A stretch of 64,000 nucleotides of DNA from an uncultured Alphaproteobacteria bacterium (GTDB lineage: Bacteria; Pseudomonadota; Alphaproteobacteria; SP197). The notes under the pieces are model-generated. The model saw only the letters and a list, made by a program, of their open reading frames with translations, was not told where the DNA came from and made no database searches. Positions 60,133 to 64,000 of this stretch are shown here, piece by piece (within the stretch, counting starts at the first letter, position 1; every line of letters begins with the position of its first letter). The position numbers and the translations under genes are program-made. The stretch lies in contig OY282363.1 in NCBI GenBank assembly GCA_958295695.1, positions 1,239,156 through 1,303,155 of the forward strand, in the 5' to 3' direction.

Positions 60133-60169
60133 GTCGGTTCTCCTGTCGGGTCTGGGTTCGGGGGATGCG

Positions 60170-63230
<3,061 letters not shown>

Positions 63231-63275
63231 ACGGTCGTCGCGCGGCGCGGCCGGCGGGGCAGGGCATGCCGGAGG

Positions 63276-63304
63276 TTGACCCCAGGGGGCCTTCATCGTA
63301 CAGA
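63276..63304 (+). promoter_or_regulatory. Possible tRNA-His promoter
   Basis: TTGACC (63276-63281) and TACAGA (63299-63304) are separated by 17 bases and lie about 45 bases before the tRNA gene. The -35 matches at 5/6 positions, the -10 at 3/6. Confidence 0.4.
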
Positions 63305-63348
63305 CGCGCGCCCCGGAGCCAAGGGGCCGCGTGTCGGGCGTCGCGGCG

Positions 63349-63425
63349 GTGGCTATAGCTCAGTCGGTTAGAGCGCCTGGTTGTGGTCCAGGAGGTCGTC
63401 GGTTCGAATCCGACTAGCCACCCCA
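63349..63425 (+). tRNA. tRNA-His (anticodon GTG)
   Basis: A complete tRNA gene. GTGGCTA (63349-63355) pairs with TAGCCAC (63415-63421), then discriminator C and encoded CCA. A G at 63348 supplies the G-1 that pairs with C73, the histidine identity element. The anticodon arm is CCTGG-TTGTGGT-CCAGG with anticodon GTG, and the T-arm has GGTTCGAATCC. Confidence 0.98.
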
Positions 63426-63472
63426 GGCCGCGCCTGTCCGCGCCGCCGCGCTTGTTGGCGTATGGTGCGACC

Positions 63473-64000
63473 ATGATCCGCCCGCTGGCCCTGTTGCTCG
63501 CCGTCATGCCGCCGGTCGTCCCCGCGTCCGCCTTCTGGGACCCGGTCACCGCCGAGTGCCGCCCGCCCGCGCACAGGGGCGCGGCCGAGGCGATCGACGG
63601 CGACACGCTCCGGTTCGCGCGGACGGACGGCCCGGTCGACATCCTGCGGCTGGTCAGCGTCGATGCGCCCGAGCTCCACCAGGTCTGCCGGATCGACGGC
63701 GAGCCCTGGGACTGCGGGTTCGAGGCGCGCGCCGTCCTGGCCGGCCTTCTGGAGGGCCGGGAGCTGGCCTGCATGTTCTGCGGCTTCGCCCGGGACGGCG
63801 CGCGCGACGCGCTCTGCCGCGACGGCCGGACCGACATCGGCGAGGAGATGCTGCGGGCCGGCATGGCCACCTCGCACGCCTACTTCGCCAACAACCTGCA
63901 ATCGGCCGAATCCCAGGCGATCCGCGCGGGGCGCGGCCTGTGGCGGGGCGACTGGGTCCACCCCGCCGCCTGGCGCAAGGGCCGCCGGCTGGGCGAGGGG
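63473..64000 (+). CDS. Secreted thermonuclease-family protein (partial)
   Basis: From the ATG at 63473 a frame runs 176 codons to the window end without a stop. It begins MIRPLALLLAVMPPVVPASA, a signal peptide. The staphylococcal-nuclease-like domain follows: AIDGDTLRF (Asp ligand), LRLVSVDAPEL with the conserved Arg and Asp, then CGFEARAVLAGLL and later MLRAGMATSHAYF and GLWRGDW. Most catalytic positions of the TNase fold can be placed, although the second Arg is less clear (FARDGARDALC). It would act outside the cytoplasm on nucleic acid. It starts 47 bases after tRNA-His. Confidence 0.85.
   Translation, partial: MIRPLALLLAVMPPVVPASAFWDPVTAECRPPAHRGAAEAIDGDTLRFARTDGPVDILRLVSVDAPELHQVCRIDGEPWDCGFEARAVLAGLLEGRELACMFCGFARDGARDALCRDGRTDIGEEMLRAGMATSHAYFANNLQSAESQAIRAGRGLWRGDWVHPAAWRKGRRLGEG

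Overview
This window is 64 kb of very GC-rich DNA (roughly 70% by eye) that reads as an alphaproteobacterial chromosome, probably Rhodospirillales-like. That placement is an inference from gene content and codon style: a fabI-aroC junction, the complete mreB-mreC-mreD-mrdA-rodA cluster, a glnB-glnA pair behind a sigma-54 promoter, CCA-encoding tRNA genes, and many genes for small methylated or hydroxylated organic compounds. I see no rRNA operon, CRISPR array, insertion-sequence transposase or prophage.

Layout. Positions 1-7.2 kb hold the end of fabI, then aroC and the elongasome operon. 7.4-10.5 kb hold tRNA-Lys, a tiny membrane protein, hemC, a tandem GFA-domain protein and a hotdog thioesterase. 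10.8-17.2 kb hold a DMSO-reductase-type molybdoenzyme beside a Rieske oxygenase, then a GMC (choline dehydrogenase-like) flavoprotein and an SDR. 17.3-22.5 kb hold a divergent ketol-acid reductoisomerase homologue and a hydantoinase/oxoprolinase A-B pair. 22.5-27.4 kb hold a leuB remnant, an MFS exporter with a striking AT-rich operator, a frameshifted gamma-butyrobetaine-hydroxylase-like gene, a class II aldolase and an SDR. 27.8-37.4 kb hold a fused double ABC exporter, a second molybdoenzyme of the Fe-S/Cys type, a HAD phosphatase, a GNAT acetyltransferase, a 2OG-Fe(II) oxygenase and a PyrF-like protein. 37.9-46.1 kb hold a HAL-like protein without a normal MIO triad, a GSA-aminotransferase-like enzyme translationally overlapped with a dimethylglycine-dehydrogenase-like flavoprotein, an acyl-CoA synthetase and a TauD-type dioxygenase. 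46.2-50.3 kb hold a single-chain restriction-modification enzyme followed by an AT-rich HNH nuclease gene of clearly foreign composition. 50.8-60.5 kb hold a 2-hydroxyacid dehydrogenase, a Tag-like glycosylase, an HpcH aldolase, a DEAD-box helicase, a lipoprotein, parE, a membrane protein, glnA and glnB. 60.8-64 kb hold an aminotransferase, a decayed aminotransferase with a small gene inside it, tRNA-His and a secreted nuclease that runs off the end.

How the genes fit together. The core blocks (cell elongation, nitrogen control, topoisomerase IV, chorismate and heme synthesis) are ordinary. Between them sit short catabolic cassettes suited to betaines, choline, dimethylglycine, hydantoins and taurine- or carnitine-like compounds: Rieske and TauD oxygenases, the GMC enzyme, the sarcosine/dimethylglycine-type flavoprotein, HyuA/HyuB and two molybdoenzymes. 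This suggests a heterotroph living on dissolved organic nitrogen, sulfur and osmolytes.

Decay and repeats. Several genes are broken (leuB remnant, GBBH-like, aminotransferase, a small secreted protein, an enolase-superfamily scrap), which indicates gene decay or assembly indels. A family of palindromic intergenic repeats with a shared loop sequence recurs at about 7.3, 10.6, 14.4, 39.5 and 50.5 kb, and a separate inverted repeat of about 275 bp lies between two convergent genes at 31.5 kb. The most unusual items are the KARI homologue with altered active-site residues, the HAL homologue whose MIO triad reads Ala-Ser-Asp, and the AT-rich HNH gene welded onto the end of the restriction-modification gene.
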